A stretch of 64,000 nucleotides of DNA from Ciona savignyi (taxonomy: Eukaryota; Chordata; Ascidiacea; Phlebobranchia; Cionidae). The translations under genes were made by a program, and so were the position numbers. Shown here in pieces: positions 1 through 12,860 of this stretch. The notes below the pieces were generated by a model. That model was not told the DNA's origin. It was given only the letters and a program-made list of their open reading frames with translations, and did no database searches. Location of the stretch: positions 21,890 through 85,889 of the forward strand of contig CH002554.1 in the NCBI GenBank assembly GCA_000149265.1. The letters are read 5' to 3'. Position 1 is the stretch's first letter. Every line of letters begins with the position of its first letter.

Positions 1-2195
1 AATCTGTATTTAAGTATTTAAATCGCAGCTCTAATCCAGAAAGCTATGTGGTCGGACGTATATGAAAATTCAAGCGAACTTTAATTATGTTAAATTTTAA
101 AGAAAAATGCAGGTCGTTGTAAGGATTCGAGCAAAAAGAATAGACCAAACATAATTCATTTTTTCGGAATTTTTAATTTCTTTTCCACCTTGGGTAAATA
201 AGTAACGCAATAGTAATGTGACATGGAAATAGGGCGATTAAACTACAAGAAATTCATTTATCGAGTTTCCCACCGACAAGTTTATTTGTTAATCATTGCG
301 ACCGCACTTCTTGCGAATCGCGTCATATTTTGTTCTGCCAGCCGCGGGACTCGTCTATTGAAATGAATTTATTCACAATACTGTGTGTTCGAGTCTTGCT
401 TGAAAAATAAACTCCCCGTTTCAAAATAACTCATACAAGGTTCCGAGAAATTCCCAATAGTCGCCAAAATGACGTCTCGATGATAGACAGCTGATTGTCT
501 GGAAGGGACGATGGACTACGAAGAACGAACAAAACATTTAATGAAAAAACGGAAATTATCTGATCCTCCGACACACTGTATGTGTTTTGATAAATATCTA
601 GGCCTGTCTATTGTAATAGTTAAATATAGCGCTCCTAGTGTATACATTATAATACCAACAATGCCTTCGTGCAAATGCAAGGACACATTCAGTACTGCAC
701 ACAATACAAGCTAGCCGCCATAACGAGTGCTCTATCTAATATAGACATGTGCTGAGATCTGTCAAAAACTCACGAGATATATAGATGGAGTTAAGAACTT
801 ATATTAAGTTAATGTGTTAAAGCGCATTATTACATATATAACTTCTTTTAAACGATTTTTGCCAAAAAAGTCTCTCGTTCCACGCGTTTGACAAAGAATA
901 TACAACATTTGGAGTGATCTAATTAAAAAAATGAATTTAGGTTAACATCTTTCGAAAGTGAAGTTACATAAAACAAAAATAGTTTAAAATCAAGAAATCC
1001 ATCTCGACACTAACCCACCAAACTAATCGGTTGCCATTTGTGTGAGAATAAAGTATATACTTTAGATTTTGCGTGAGCATCCAATCAAGCAGCGTGACAT
1101 AAAAAAACAGTTAAAACCTTAAAAAACAGTTCCGCTTGTCGTGGCAAGCGTGCCAGGTGTTGCCTGACCGATGATATAGTATTACAGATACATAGTGAAC
1201 TTGTTCGTTTTTGATGTTTGCAAGAACGAAAATACTTTGATTTATATTAATGGCCTGTAAGAATACCTTAGTTTCAACTGTCTGCAGATCATGTTTTGCC
1301 GACTGCTGATCTTCTGCAAGTGGCGCTAGACTACGAAGAACGAACAAAACATTTAATGAAAAACAGGAAATTATCTGATCCTTCGACAGCATGTATGTGT
1401 TTTGATGAATATAAGTCTAGACCTGTATATTACTTCCTTAATACAATTTTAGCCGAAGAAGACACTCGTACCACGCGTTTGACAAAGAATATACAACATT
1501 TGGAGTGATTTAATTAAAAAAAATAAGTACATGGTTAACATCTTTCGAAAGTGAACTAACATAAGACAAAAATAGTTTTAAATCAAGAAATCCATTTCGA
1601 CTACACAATATATTTCATCACGAATAAATATTAAGTCTATGGGAACACAGCGATACCGTTCGGCCAAACAAAGCAATGTTTGTAGGTAACTTATACCTCC
1701 GGTATGTGTGGCCCTTGTAAAATACGCATACCAATGTTTAAGCCTACTTCTTGGTATATCTTTACTGCGGTTTACCCCACAAGACTGAGCCACACTGGCT
1801 ACGAAAAATATCGGTCGTAGCTGGACGAAAACGGAATTGGATTGATCGCGTTATGGTCAAGATCCTGTTTATTATAAATTTATTAATTAATTATTATTTG
1901 TTTTGTATAAGTGGAGTCGATCCTTTCGATTATATGAGTATGTAGTCCAATCGAAACATTGTTGGTCGTGTTCGATTGGTTGATTATTGCAAGAACGAAA
2001 AACCTTTGATACTTTTAAAAGTTTTATAGAAAGACTTAAATGTTTTAAATGCCTGCAGATTATGTTTTGTAGACAGCTAATTGTCTGGAAGGGATGATGG
2101 ACTTCTAAGAACGAACAAAACATTTAATGAAAAAACGGAAATTATCTGATACTTTGGCAGTATGCATGTGTTTTGATAATATACGTTAAGATGTG

Positions 2196-2202
2196 TATAT
2201 AA
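2196..2202 (+). promoter_or_regulatory. TATA box of the peptide gene, copy 1
   Basis: TATATAA lies 60 bp upstream of the ATG at 2262, with a plausible start of transcription near 2227. The same box is kept in the inverted copy at 9871-9878. Upstream, at about 2100-2160, is the segment that recurs nine times in the first 11 kb and includes a GATA-type AGATAA site on the minus strand. Confidence 0.6.
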
Positions 2203-2261
2203 GCTAGGTTTGTTCACCAGTAAATACAGATCTTTTCTTAAATTATCAGAGAATCATCAGA

Positions 2262-2795
2262 ATGTTCAAGCTTGCCATCGTTCTCGTCTTCATTTGCGGC
2301 CAACTGGCCCCATCTAACGCCGCACTCCGTAGCCTCGTAAGAGTCGGTGCGAAGGTCGTCGACGGACTTCTGCCAGTTGTCTCCAAACTTGGACCACATG
2401 TGCCCACCGGTGACTACGTCCACAACAACCCAGACTGGAGCTTGTGGCGCAGAAAGAGATGGAACCAACAACCAAGCAGCGAAGCCGATATGCTCGGTAG
2501 GTTTAATATGCAGATAATTTTTTTTGTATGTTTGGTGTTTGAATGATAGTTTCAACATTTTTTTAAACATCTTACACTTCAAGTTTAAAAAATATTAACT
2601 AACGGTTACCAATGGCCTGTATTTATTGCAATGTTCTCTGATGTTTGTAGGTAATGTAAGATTAGTTTTTAAAGATACTTTGTCGCTCAAACCAGTGTAG
2701 TATTTTACACTACGTATTAAACAAAATCTTTAATTCTCTGAGCAGAAGACGCTTTGGAAGCCGAAGTCATGGAAGCTCTTATGCAAGAACAATAA
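2262..2795 (+). CDS. Cationic antimicrobial peptide precursor (Ciona MAM/PAP-like), copy 1
   Basis: Two coding exons, 2262-2496 and 2746-2795, join in phase 1 and give 94 residues. Residues 1-20 are a typical signal peptide ending in SNA. The next segment starts ALRSLVRVGAKVV and is a basic amphipathic helix, recalling the Ci-PAP-A and Ci-MAM-A antimicrobial peptides of Ciona haemocytes. A furin-like RRKR site lies at residues 63-66. The tail encoded by exon 2 (79-94) is acidic, with six Glu/Asp, as in precursors whose basic peptide is masked by an anionic pro-piece. What is seen: signal peptide, basic helix, dibasic site, acidic tail. What is inferred: cleavage, secretion or granule storage, and membrane-active killing of microbes. 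The start is the only Met giving the signal peptide and follows the TATA box. A 3' UTR intron (2816-2916) is likely. Confidence 0.82.
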
Positions 2796-2956
2796 ATCCA
2801 ACCAATTTGATAAACGTAAGTTAGAATCCAACTACCATATAACTTACAAACATAAAATATCGACTCTTTTATTTTATAAAGGAAAATCACAATTTTAACC
2901 TATTGTTTATTCACAGGACATGACAACAACTGATCAAATTGTAACTTCAATATATT

Positions 2957-2962
2957 AATAAA
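2957..2962 (+). terminator. Polyadenylation signal AATAAA of peptide gene copy 1
   Basis: AATAAA lies 162 bp after the stop codon, downstream of a likely 3' UTR intron (GT at 2816, AG ending at 2916). Confidence 0.5.
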
Positions 2963-5900
2963 ATATAAGAACAAAATTTATATTGTTTCAATTTAAGGGT
3001 CGTTTTATACAGCTTTACGAATCGATATTTTAGTTTGAGCGTTGTCATGATTAATGTACCTGTTATGGGGCACATAAACGTTATAGGACGTTGTGAGTTA
3101 GCACTACCACTAAAAAGTCATTGTTTATCCTTTGCAATTTTTAATTAATTGTGTTTGAGATTTTGACATTCAATACTTCAGAACCTTTTACTATTTAGAC
3201 ATATACGATAGGATATTTTTGGGTTATCTTAGTAAATGGAAAACGCGGGAGATTTGGCACATCGGCAATTGTCAGATTGCTGTACAAAAACATGTGGCGT
3301 TTGTGCACGACTAAATGTCAGATTACTTCGCGCCCACCGTCGGCCTACCGTAGCTATTATATTGTATTTTATAGAATAGAGACGTGTTTTGGGATTAGTA
3401 AAACCCAGTAATCCACTGGTTTATGTATGTTAGGTACCTTGTCTAAGGACAGAACTGACTAGCTCGCAACCAGTTTTGATTCTACAATCTGTATTTAAGT
3501 ATTTAAATCGCAGCTCTAATCCAGAAAGCTATGTGGTCGGACATATATGAAAATTCAAGCGAACTTTAAATATGTTAAATTTTAAAGAAAAATGCAGGTC
3601 GTTGTAAGGATTCGAGCAAAAAGAATAGACCAAACATAATTCATTTTTTTCGGAATTTTTTATTTCTTTTCCACCTTGGGTAAATAAGTAACGCAATAGT
3701 AATGTGACATGGAAATAGGGCGATTAAACTACAAGAAATTCATTTATCGAGTTTCCCACCGACAAGTTCATTTGTTAATCATTGTGACCGCACTTCTTGC
3801 GAATCGCGTCATATTTTGTTCTGCCAGCCGCGGGATTCGTCTTTTGAAATAAATTTATTTACAATACTCTATGTTCGAGTCTTGCTTGAAAAATAAACTT
3901 CCCGTTTTAAAATAACTCATACAAAGGTTGCGAGAAATTCCCAATAGTCGCCAAAATGACGTATCGAAAGTTGGCAGCTGATTGTCTGGAAGGGATGATG
4001 GACTTCTAAGAACGAACAAAACATTTAATGAAAAAACGGAAATTATCTGATTCTTCGACACAATGTATGTGTTTTGATAAATATCTAGGCCTGTCTATTG
4101 TAATAGTTAAATATAGCGCTCCCAGTGTATACATTATAATACCAACAATGCCTTTGTGCAAATGCAAGGACACATTCAGTACTGCACACAATACAAGCTA
4201 GCCGCCAACGAGTGCTCTAATTATAGACATATGCTGAGGTCTGTCAAAAACTCACGAGATATATAGATGGAGTTAAGAACTCATATTAAGTTAATGTGTT
4301 AAAGCGTATTATTACATATATAACTTCTTTTAAACAATTTTTGCCAAAAAAGTCTCTCGTTCCACGCGTTTGACAAAGAATATACAACATTTGGAGTGAT
4401 CTAATTAAAAAAATGAATTTAGGTTAACATCTTTCGAAAGTGAAGTTACATAAAACAAAAAAAGTTTAAAATCAAGAAATCCATCTCGACACTAACCCAC
4501 CAAACTAATCGGTTGCCATTTGTGTGAGAATAAAGTATATTTAGATTTTGCGTGACCATCCAATCAAGCAGCGTGACATAAAAAAACCGTTAAAACCTTA
4601 AAAAACAGTTCCGCTTGTCGTGGCAAGCGTGCCAGGTGTTGCCTACCCGATGGTATAGTATTACAGAAAAATGGTGAACTTGTTTGTTTTTGATGTTTGC
4701 AAGAACGAAAATACTTTGATTTATATTAATGGCCTGTAAGAATACCTTAGTTTCAACTGTCTGCAGATTATGTTTTTGCCAACTGCTGATCTTCTGCAAG
4801 TGGCGCTAGACTACGAAGAACGAACAAAACATTTAATGAAAAACAGGAAATTATCTGATCCTTCGACAGCATGTATGTGTTTTGATGAATATAAGTCTAG
4901 GCATGTATATTACTTCCTTAATACAATTTTAGCCGAAGAAGACACTCGTACCACGCGTTTGACAAAGAATATACAACATTTGGAGTGATTTAATTAAAAA
5001 AAATAAGTACATGGTTAACATCTTTCGAAAGTGAACTAACATAAGACAAAAATAGTTTTAAATCAAGAAATCCATTTCGACTACACAATATATTTCATCA
5101 CCAATAAATATTGAGTCTTTGGAAACACAGCAGGGCCGTTCGGTCAAACAAAAAGCAGTTTCTATAACTCCGTTTTGTGTGCCTCTTGTGAAATATGATA
5201 CACGATTTCCAAACTCCTTGGTATATCTTTACTGCGGTTTACCTCACAAGACTGAGCCCCACTGGCTACGAAAAATATCGGTCGTAGCTGGACGAAAACG
5301 GAATTGGATTGATCGCGTTATGGTCAAGATCCTGCTTATTATAAATTTATTAATTAATTATTATTTGTTTTGTATAAGTGGAGTCGATCCTTTCGATTAT
5401 ATGAGTATGTAGTCCAATCGAAACATTGTTGGTCGTGTTCGATTGGTTGATTATTGCAAGAACGAAAAACCTTTGATACTTATAAAAGTTTTATAGAAAG
5501 ACTTAAATGTTTTAACTGCCTGCAGATTATGTTTTGTAGACACCTGATTGTCTGGAAGGGATGATGGACTTCTAAGAACGAACAAAACGTTTAATAAAGA
5601 AAACGGAAATTATCTGATCCTTCGACAGACTGTATGTGTTTTGATAAATATCTAGGCCTGTCTATTGTAATAGTTAAATATAGCGCTCCTAGTGTATACA
5701 TTATAATACCAACAATGCCCTTGTGCAAATGCAAGGACACATTCGGTACTGCACACAATACAAGCCATAACGAGTGCTCTATCTAATATAGACATGTGCT
5801 GAGATCTGTCAAAAACTCACGAGATATATAGATGGAGTTAAGAACTTATATTAAGTTAATGTGTTAGAGCGCATTACTACATATATAACTTCTTTTAAAC

Positions 5901-6113
5901 AATTTTTGCCAAAAAAGTCTCTCGTTCCACGCGTTTGACAAAGAATATACAACATTTGGAGTGATCTAATTAAAAAAATGAATTTAGGTTAACATCTTTC
6001 GAAAGTGAAGTTACATAAAACAAAAATAGTTTAAAATCAAAAAAATCCATCTCGACACTAACCCACCAAACCAATCGGTTGCCATTTGTGTGAGAATAAA
6101 GCATATAGCAGGC

Positions 6114-6195
6114 ATGGGCAAGCCCTGGCACGCGTGCCGACTGCCGAACTTGGCACTCGAGCTCGTATTTCTGGCACGCCAGGTCAAGGAAATTA
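6114..6195 (+). mobile_element. Terminal piece of a hAT-like element
   Basis: The segment starts with CAGGCATGGGCAA and contains CACGCGTGCC. The same terminal segment occurs in reverse at about 27556-27621, next to a hAT transposase remnant. I could not find the other end of this copy. The following stretch (6200-7060) is AT-rich and shows no gene, and 7060-7360 holds nothing I can name. Confidence 0.5.
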
Positions 6196-8775
6196 GATTC
6201 TATTCTTCAAAGATAATAACTTGTTGTTGTATTATTTGAGCTGTGGGCACATGTCCAGATTATACATTTAGATCTTTAAACTTATACTTTTTGTAACATT
6301 TTAACATTTCCGACGTATGGTAACATAATGAATGGCGGCTTTAAAACATTTTTAACAGTGACGTCACAATAAGAAATTCACATATTAATGGAGAAGACAG
6401 GCGACACGCCAAGATGAAATTTGGCGGGAAATCGCAGGCGGAGATTTTATTTTACAATAAAAATGGCTAAAAATGAGAATATACTTTAAAATTAAAGTTA
6501 AACTTCAAATGAAAATGTACTATCAATGTGATAAATACGTCGTACACTAATTGTAAGATAGAGCTGTTTATTTTATTGGATCCATTCGAATTTGTTCACA
6601 TATTAATTTATTTCCAGTTTTCTTTTTTATTATTAAACGCATTACGCTCTTGACAGGTATAATTTGTAAAGCCTCTTTGGTGACACAGAATTGTTCATTC
6701 AGTTAAAAATTTCGGGAATGTCAGCAATTTGCGATACCGTGTTATATGGAAACACCCCGAACGGAATTCCAAAGAGACAAAGAATATAAAATGTGTTTTT
6801 CATTTCGTCGCCGATATTCTTTGCCAACCGACTTAGGTTGTGAAAATTCCTAATTTTTTTTACAAAGCATCATGCCCACGCCGGATTAAATTAGAACCCA
6901 TCCATCCTTAATTGCCGAAAATATTAGCGTATAGTAAGTAATTTTGGTAAGATAATCGCCATTTTACTTCAGAAACTATTATGGCTTCGTTCTCCATTTT
7001 ATGATGCGCACAGTCTAGTCAAAGGAACATAGGCGGATGCACGACTTTATGTTTAAATTTCTGGATTGGCTGGTTGCAACTTATCATTGTTCCATAAGTA
7101 CTATTTGGATGGGTGTGAGCTATCGTCTGGGGCGTGGGCCTTATCCAAGTATCATGTAAGAGTTTTCAATTTCCTGAATATATTTACACATATAAATATA
7201 CAATTTTCTGTATTAATTTATTTATATATAATGATATATGTGAATTATAAAAATATCGGCACATAAAGCAACATGTAATGTGCTGAAACCCTTGTTTACA
7301 ATGCAAACTGACCTGAATTTTCGAAACTTACTTGTAATGCGTTGGGGACGACAGGAGACTGTCAGTTCGCCCATCCGTTTACATCTTTTGTAACGTGTCG
7401 GACTGTCAAGCAGAGGTGTGTGGTTCGAAACCAGTTGATATGTCGTCGACTGTGTACTTGGACAGCGCACTTAGGGCGGTTAACTTAGTCGATCAAACCA
7501 TCTTGCCAGCCAACACATTTTAATATAGAAGATGGATGGTATATAAATCGGTCGAGTTACCCGTTCGCCATCCAAGAAGTTGCGAATCGAAAGCAATTAT
7601 GTCCATTGGGAAGACACTTACAGACATTGCGTTAAGTGATTTATGAATTTTTACAAAATTAAAGAAACAAATTTAACCTCCGACTGCGAATGTCCATCAA
7701 CGAGTATAAACATAATATTCTCCGATAAATCGGTTTCCGAATCACAGCACGCCAAAGGAAAGAGACAGTCGTAACAACGTCATCGAATTCATTCGTCCCA
7801 ACCTTCCCAGCCCACAAATGTTGTGATTCAAAACGGAAGAGATGCAGGAATCACCAACCCGACTTTCGCTTAACTACAAATGACCGCAATCAGATTGATA
7901 TTATATATATAAGTGTCCCACCCCTACAACAATTTTGACACAAAAATCATATTAGTTTAGTTATGTCAAAAAAACTTATCACTTTGCTTTCGAAAAATGT
8001 TAACCATGTACTTATTTTTTCAATTGGATCACTTCAAATGTTGTATATTCTTTGTCCAACGCGTGGTACGAGTGTCTTCTTCGGCTAAAATTGTATTAAG
8101 GAAGTAATATACATGCCTAGACTTATATTCATCAAAACACATACATGCTGTCGAAAAATCAGATAATTTCCTGTTTTTCATTAAATGTTTTGTTCGTTCT
8201 TCGAAGTCTAGCGCCACTTGCAGAAGATCAGCAGTCGGCAAAACATGATCTGCAGACAGTTGAAACTAAGGTATTCTTACAGGCTATTAATATAAATCAA
8301 AGTATTTTCGTTCTTGCTAAAATAAAAAACGAGCAAGTTCACCATTTTCTGTAATACTATATTATCTGTAATACTATATCATCAGTCAGGCAACACCTGG
8401 CACGCGTGCCACAAAGGGCACTTGAAAGGTTTTTTTATATCACGCCGCTTGATTTGACGCGCGCAAAATCTGAGCTAAAACCATGTGGAAACTTTAACTG
8501 TCTATAATATGACTAATAATAAATTTTTCCCTTTTCGCTTACTTATATTTAAATTAGGTAGTTGCATATACAAAATGTAAACACCGATGTTTGGCATACG
8601 AAGTTGCTTTCATTATGATATTGATCATAAACTGGCGCACTGCATTCAAAAGGTTGCCGATTACTGACCCTGCAGTAATACGTGCAGGATTCCCGACAGT
8701 TATTTTGTACCCTGTAATCATGCGTGCCCTGTGCCATATCTCCCGAACTTTTGCATTTACTAAGATAAGACATAA

Positions 8776-8951
8776 ATATCTTATCGTATATGTTTAAATA
8801 GTATTAGGTTCTAGAGTATTAAATGTCAAAATCTCAAATGGAATTAATTAAAAATTGCAAATGATATCTTATCGTATATGTTTAAATAGTAGTAGGTTCT
8901 AGAGTATTAAATGTCAAAATCTCAAATGGAATTAATTAAAAATTGCAAATG
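8776..8951. repeat. 88-bp tandem duplication
   Basis: An 88-bp unit beginning ATATCTTATCG occurs twice head to tail (8776 and 8864) with one or two differences. It lies in the downstream flank of the minus-strand peptide gene; the plus-strand block has the same sequence once, near 3130-3210. Confidence 0.75.
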
Positions 8952-9297
8952 ATAAACTATGACTTTTTAGTGGTTGTGCTCGCAAGGTGGATTTTCTAAA
9001 ACGTTTATGTGGCCCATAACAACTATATGTACTAATCCTGACAACGCTCAAACTAAACAATCGATTCGTATAGCTGTATAAACCGATCCTTAAATCGAAA
9101 CAATATACATTTTTCTTATATTTTATTCCTATATTTCGGATAAGAAGATACAGTTTGATCAGTTGTTGTCATGTCCTGTGAATAAATAGGAGGTTAAAGT
9201 TGTGATTTTCCTTTATAAAATAAAAGAGTCGATATTTTATGTTTGTAAGTTATATGGTAGTTGGATTTTAACTTACGTTTATTAAAATTGGTTGGAT

Positions 9298-9823
9298 TTA
9301 TTGTTCTTGCATAAGAGCTTCCATGACTTCGGCTTCCAAAGCGTCTTCTGCTCAGAGAATTAAAGATTTTGTTTAATACGTAGTGTAAAATAGACTGGAT
9401 TGAGCGACGAAAGGTATTCAAAAAACTAATCTTACATTACCTACAAACATCAGATAACATTGCAATAAATACAGGCCATTGGTAACCGTTAATATTTTTT
9501 AAACTGAAAGTGTAAGATGTTTAAAAAATGAAAATATCATTCAAACACCATACATACAAAAGAAAAATAATCTGCATATTAAACCTACCGAGCATATCGG
9601 CTTCGCTGCTTGGTTGTTGGTTCCATCTCTTTCTGCGCCACAAGCTCCAGTCTGGGTTGCTGTGGACGTAGTCACCGGTGGGCACATGGGGTCCAAGTTT
9701 GGAGACAACTGGCAGAAGTCCGTCGACGACCTTCGCACCGACTCTTACGAGGCTACGGAGTGCGGCGTTAGATGGGGCCAGTTGGCCGCAAATGAAGACG
9801 AGAACGATGGCGAGCTTGAACAT
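9298..9823 (-). CDS. Cationic antimicrobial peptide precursor (Ciona MAM/PAP-like), copy 2
   Basis: Mirror copy of the gene at 2262-2795. The exons are 9589-9823 and 9298-9347 on the minus strand, with the same phase-1 junction and 94 residues. The only protein difference I find is residue 55, Asn in copy 1 and Ser here. The signal peptide, the basic helix starting ALRSLV, the RRKR site and the acidic exon-2 tail are all intact, so both copies are probably functional. The TATA box (9871-9878) is kept at the same distance. The minus-strand 3' flank also keeps a 3' UTR intron signature and an AT-rich end, but the AATAAA is altered to a run like TATTCC, so the poly(A) site may differ. Role inferred as in copy 1: a host-defence peptide precursor. 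Confidence 0.82.
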
Positions 9824-9870
9824 TCTGATGATTGGAGAAAATATCTGTATTTACTGGTTAACAAACCTAG

Positions 9871-9878
9871 CTTATATA
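9871..9878 (-). promoter_or_regulatory. TATA box of peptide gene copy 2
   Basis: CTTATATA on the plus strand reads TATATAAG on the minus strand, about 50 bp upstream of the ATG at 9823, matching the box of copy 1. Confidence 0.6.
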
Positions 9879-11199
9879 CACATCTTAGTGTACATTATCA
9901 AAACACATGCATACTGTCAAAGGATCAGACAATTTCCGTTTTTTTCATTAAATGTTTGTTCGTTCTTAGAAGTCCATCATCCCTTCCAGACAATCAGCTG
10001 TCTACAAAGCATAATCTGCAGGCAGTTGATATTAAAGTCTTTCTATAGAACTTTTATGAGTATCAAAGGATCTTACTTTTTGCAATAATCAACTAATCGA
10101 ACATGACTCCTAATGTTTTTTGTTAGAACACACCTTCACATAATTAAACGTATCGACTACACTTATACAAAAACAAATTCAAATTAATTAATACATTTAT
10201 AATAATACAGAATCTTGACCATAACTAGATATATCCATAAATTGAATATAGGATTTTGACCATAACTCGATCAAACAAATTCCTCTTTCGTCCAGACACT
10301 GGAAGTCGTTACGACCGATTGTTTTCGTAGGCAGTGTGGCTTAGTCTTGTGAGGTAAACCGCAGTAAAGATATACCAAGGAGTATGCCTAAACATTGGTA
10401 TGCGTATTTTACAAGGGCCACACATACCGGAGGAATAGTTACCTACAAACATTGCTTTGTTTGGCCGAACGGTCTCGCTGTGTTTCCATAGACTTAAGAA
10501 ATATTGGTGATTTAATATATTGTGTAGTCAAGAGAAAATGCTTAAATTTTTGTCTCATGTTACCTTGCTTTCGAAACATGTTAACCTTGTACTTATTTTT
10601 TCGATTATATCACTCCAAATGTTGTATATTCTTTATCAAACACGTGGTACGAGTGGCTTTTTTGACTAAAACCGTCAAGAAGAAGTTATATACATGCCTA
10701 GACTTATATTTATCAAAACACATACAGTATGTCAAAAGATCAGATAATTTCCTGTTTTTCATTAAATGTTTTGTTCGTTTTTCGTAGTCTAGCGCCGCTT
10801 GCAGAACATCAGCAGTCGGCAAAACATGATCTGCAGACTGCAGACACTGCATTCATAAGTTTGCCGATTACTGTACTGTACACTCCCATATTAATCTTAA
10901 TTATTTAAAATTTCAAAAGCATAAACTAAAAAACGATAAAACTTAGGCAATATTTACCATAATACTGGTACTTGATCATACAGGATCAGGTGTATAATTT
11001 GCTTTTAAATAAACTCTGTGGATCTCACTTGAGATTTGTTATTAAAATATCAAGATTTCTTATAAATGTCATTTTTGCGACTTTTAATGATTTTAAATTT
11101 TGTTTTAGTAACTATAAACGACAAAAAAATCCAATAGGTTCAGACGACGCCCTCTAAGTGCTTTCAAGGATACAACCGACCATAGAGATTCTGGTTACG

Positions 11200-12860
11200 A
11201 TACAACAACAACTTTTCGGCTAAAACTGAATACATACGGGTTAATGCGGGAGTTTTGTTTATTTAAATTATTATGGGTCCCATTTGGAAAAATTAAAATG
11301 TAAGTGCATTAGCCACTGATCTAACACTTAAAAAAATACCTATAGGAACGGTAGCGCCTATCCTTTTGCATGCATTTACAAATTTTCGTTTCTAATTTCG
11401 TTTCTAAAAGGCGATTTTCGTTTCTAATTTGCGATTTTTGTTTCTGGAAACAAAAATATTTTTTAGAAACATAAATTTTGTTTCTTTATTTTCGTTTCTA
11501 CCACTAGATGACGACGGTGCGCACAAAATAAGATACCTCGGAAAATTTGTTTCTGAAAACAAAATAATCGTTTCTAAAAATACTTTTTGGTTAAACTAAA
11601 TATCCCGGACTATCAAAGGACATTAAGTACAGCTTAAGCACATGCACAATACTGTATTTGTTATTCATTTAAATAAATAAAAAATGTATTAATCTACAAT
11701 ATTGAAAAAACACTCTGGTTAGTACTTTTCACGGGAGGTAATAAAAGCAAGTGGGATTAAAGAGTGATTTAAATGTGTGAAATCAATAAATATGAAAACA
11801 ACTCGCCAAAAATAATGATTTTAATTTAGATTAACATTGGAGACTAGTGTCAGGTATATATTAATAAAAAATGCCGTAAAACTAACCTAAAAACGAAACT
11901 TTTCGCTATCGCTTCTAGAAACAAAATTTTCGTTTCTAGAAGTCCGGCCCGATGGTCTAGCGGTTAAGTGCGTCGCCTTTCAATCGAAAGGTTGCAGGTG
12001 CGAAACTGGTCGCTAGCTAGTCGGTTGTGTCCTTGGGCAAGGCACTTTACGGACATTGCCTGAACCCAGCGGATTAATGGGTTCTACCAAATTGAAGGAA
12101 CATGTCTATCACATACAACACACTGCAATAGCTCCGGTAACCCGACGATGGGCGCGAGGTGATCTGACGATTGCCCGTGTGATAACCCCTGGGGTTTTCC
12201 CATTCACGGGGATAAACATGAATATCCTATCCTATATCCTATTTTTGTTTCTCGGCTGAAATTGTCGTTTCTAGAAACAAAAATGTTGCTTCCTAAATGA
12301 TTTTAGGGTTATTATTTTCCCAAGTTCTATGATTATATAATTAGTTAAAAACATTATTTATAACGAGTACTTTTAATGTTTATCGGTTATACGAATTTAA
12401 ATCACACTTTAATCCCGTTTGTTTCTATTACCGCCCGTAAAAAGTACTAATCAGTGTCAATCATTTTCAATGTTGTGGGTTTATAAATTTATGTCTCATT
12501 TAAATGAATAGAACAAATACATTATCTTAGTTTAAAAGGTCCAACTACATTTATTAACTGCACATGCAATCATTTTCACTCGAAATTGTTGATATTGTGT
12601 TAGCTTAACGAATTATGTAATCATAGAACTTGGCGAAATAATAATCCTAAACTCATTTAAGAAAAAAAAAATTCGTTTCTTTAGAAACGAAAATTTTGTT
12701 TCCAGAAACGATAACGAAAAGTTGTTATGTTGGTTTTACGACAGTAAAATGTGATATCGCATGCTTCGTGGTTAAAAAGTTTTAAATCTTTGTAAGAGTT
12801 GAATCGGTCAAAACATAGGCAAGTATAATTTGTTCTTTAAAACTTTTCGGTCAAATTAAA
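11200..12860. mobile_element. Fold-back (long inverted repeat) element interrupted by a SINE
   Basis: The left part (about 11200-11900) and right part (about 12250-12860) are imperfect reverse complements. Examples are the segments around 11715-11775 and 12390-12455, and the outer CAACTTTTCG and CGAAAAGTTG pieces. Many short runs pair TTTCGTTTC with GAAACGAAA. A tRNA-derived SINE (11943-12240) sits near the centre. No transposase is visible, so this is probably a non-autonomous fold-back element. Its outer limits are approximate. Confidence 0.6.
11943..12240 (+). mobile_element. tRNA-derived SINE (family 1), full length
   Basis: The head has an A-box-like TGGTCTAGCGGTTAAG and a B-box-like GGTTGCAGGTGCGAAAC, as in Pol III promoters. 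The body runs through CGATGGGCGCGAGGTGATC and ends in a TATCC-type repeat tail. Nearly identical copies occur at 29979, 39174 (minus), 45497 (minus) and 61829, so the family was recently active. The position in the middle of a fold-back element shows that it inserted later than that element. Confidence 0.85.

Larger units (their letters stand above)
1..6110. repeat. Segmental tandem duplication around the cationic-peptide gene
   Basis: Positions 1 to about 2100 recur almost unchanged at 3487 to about 5575 (offset about 3480-3486). A third partial copy of about 530-1075 follows at 5580-6108. The divergence is low: a few substitutions and short indels. The peptide gene itself (2262-2795) is present in the first unit only; in the second unit the homologous promoter-like segment runs into a different sequence. 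The breakpoint near 5575 switches back to first-unit sequence, so the array looks like the product of unequal exchange between promoter-like segments. Apart from the peptide gene I see no other gene here; the short reading frames in the repeats are not conserved as proteins. Confidence 0.85.
7975..10870 (-). repeat. Inverted copy of the peptide-gene block
   Basis: Read on the minus strand, 10870 down to about 8790 follows the plus-strand order of about 1290-3190, including the whole peptide gene. 8470 down to 7975 repeats about 1100-1560. The stretch therefore forms a large imperfect palindrome with the first 3.2 kb. Divergence is low in the coding part (one residue change) and higher in flanks, where indels occur. 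Confidence 0.85.

Noticed and set aside
11943-12020. tRNA-like sequence with A and B boxes
   Set aside because: It is the head of a dispersed SINE with many copies; no stable cloverleaf or isolated tRNA gene is evident. The same holds for the heads at 29979, 53408 and 61829.
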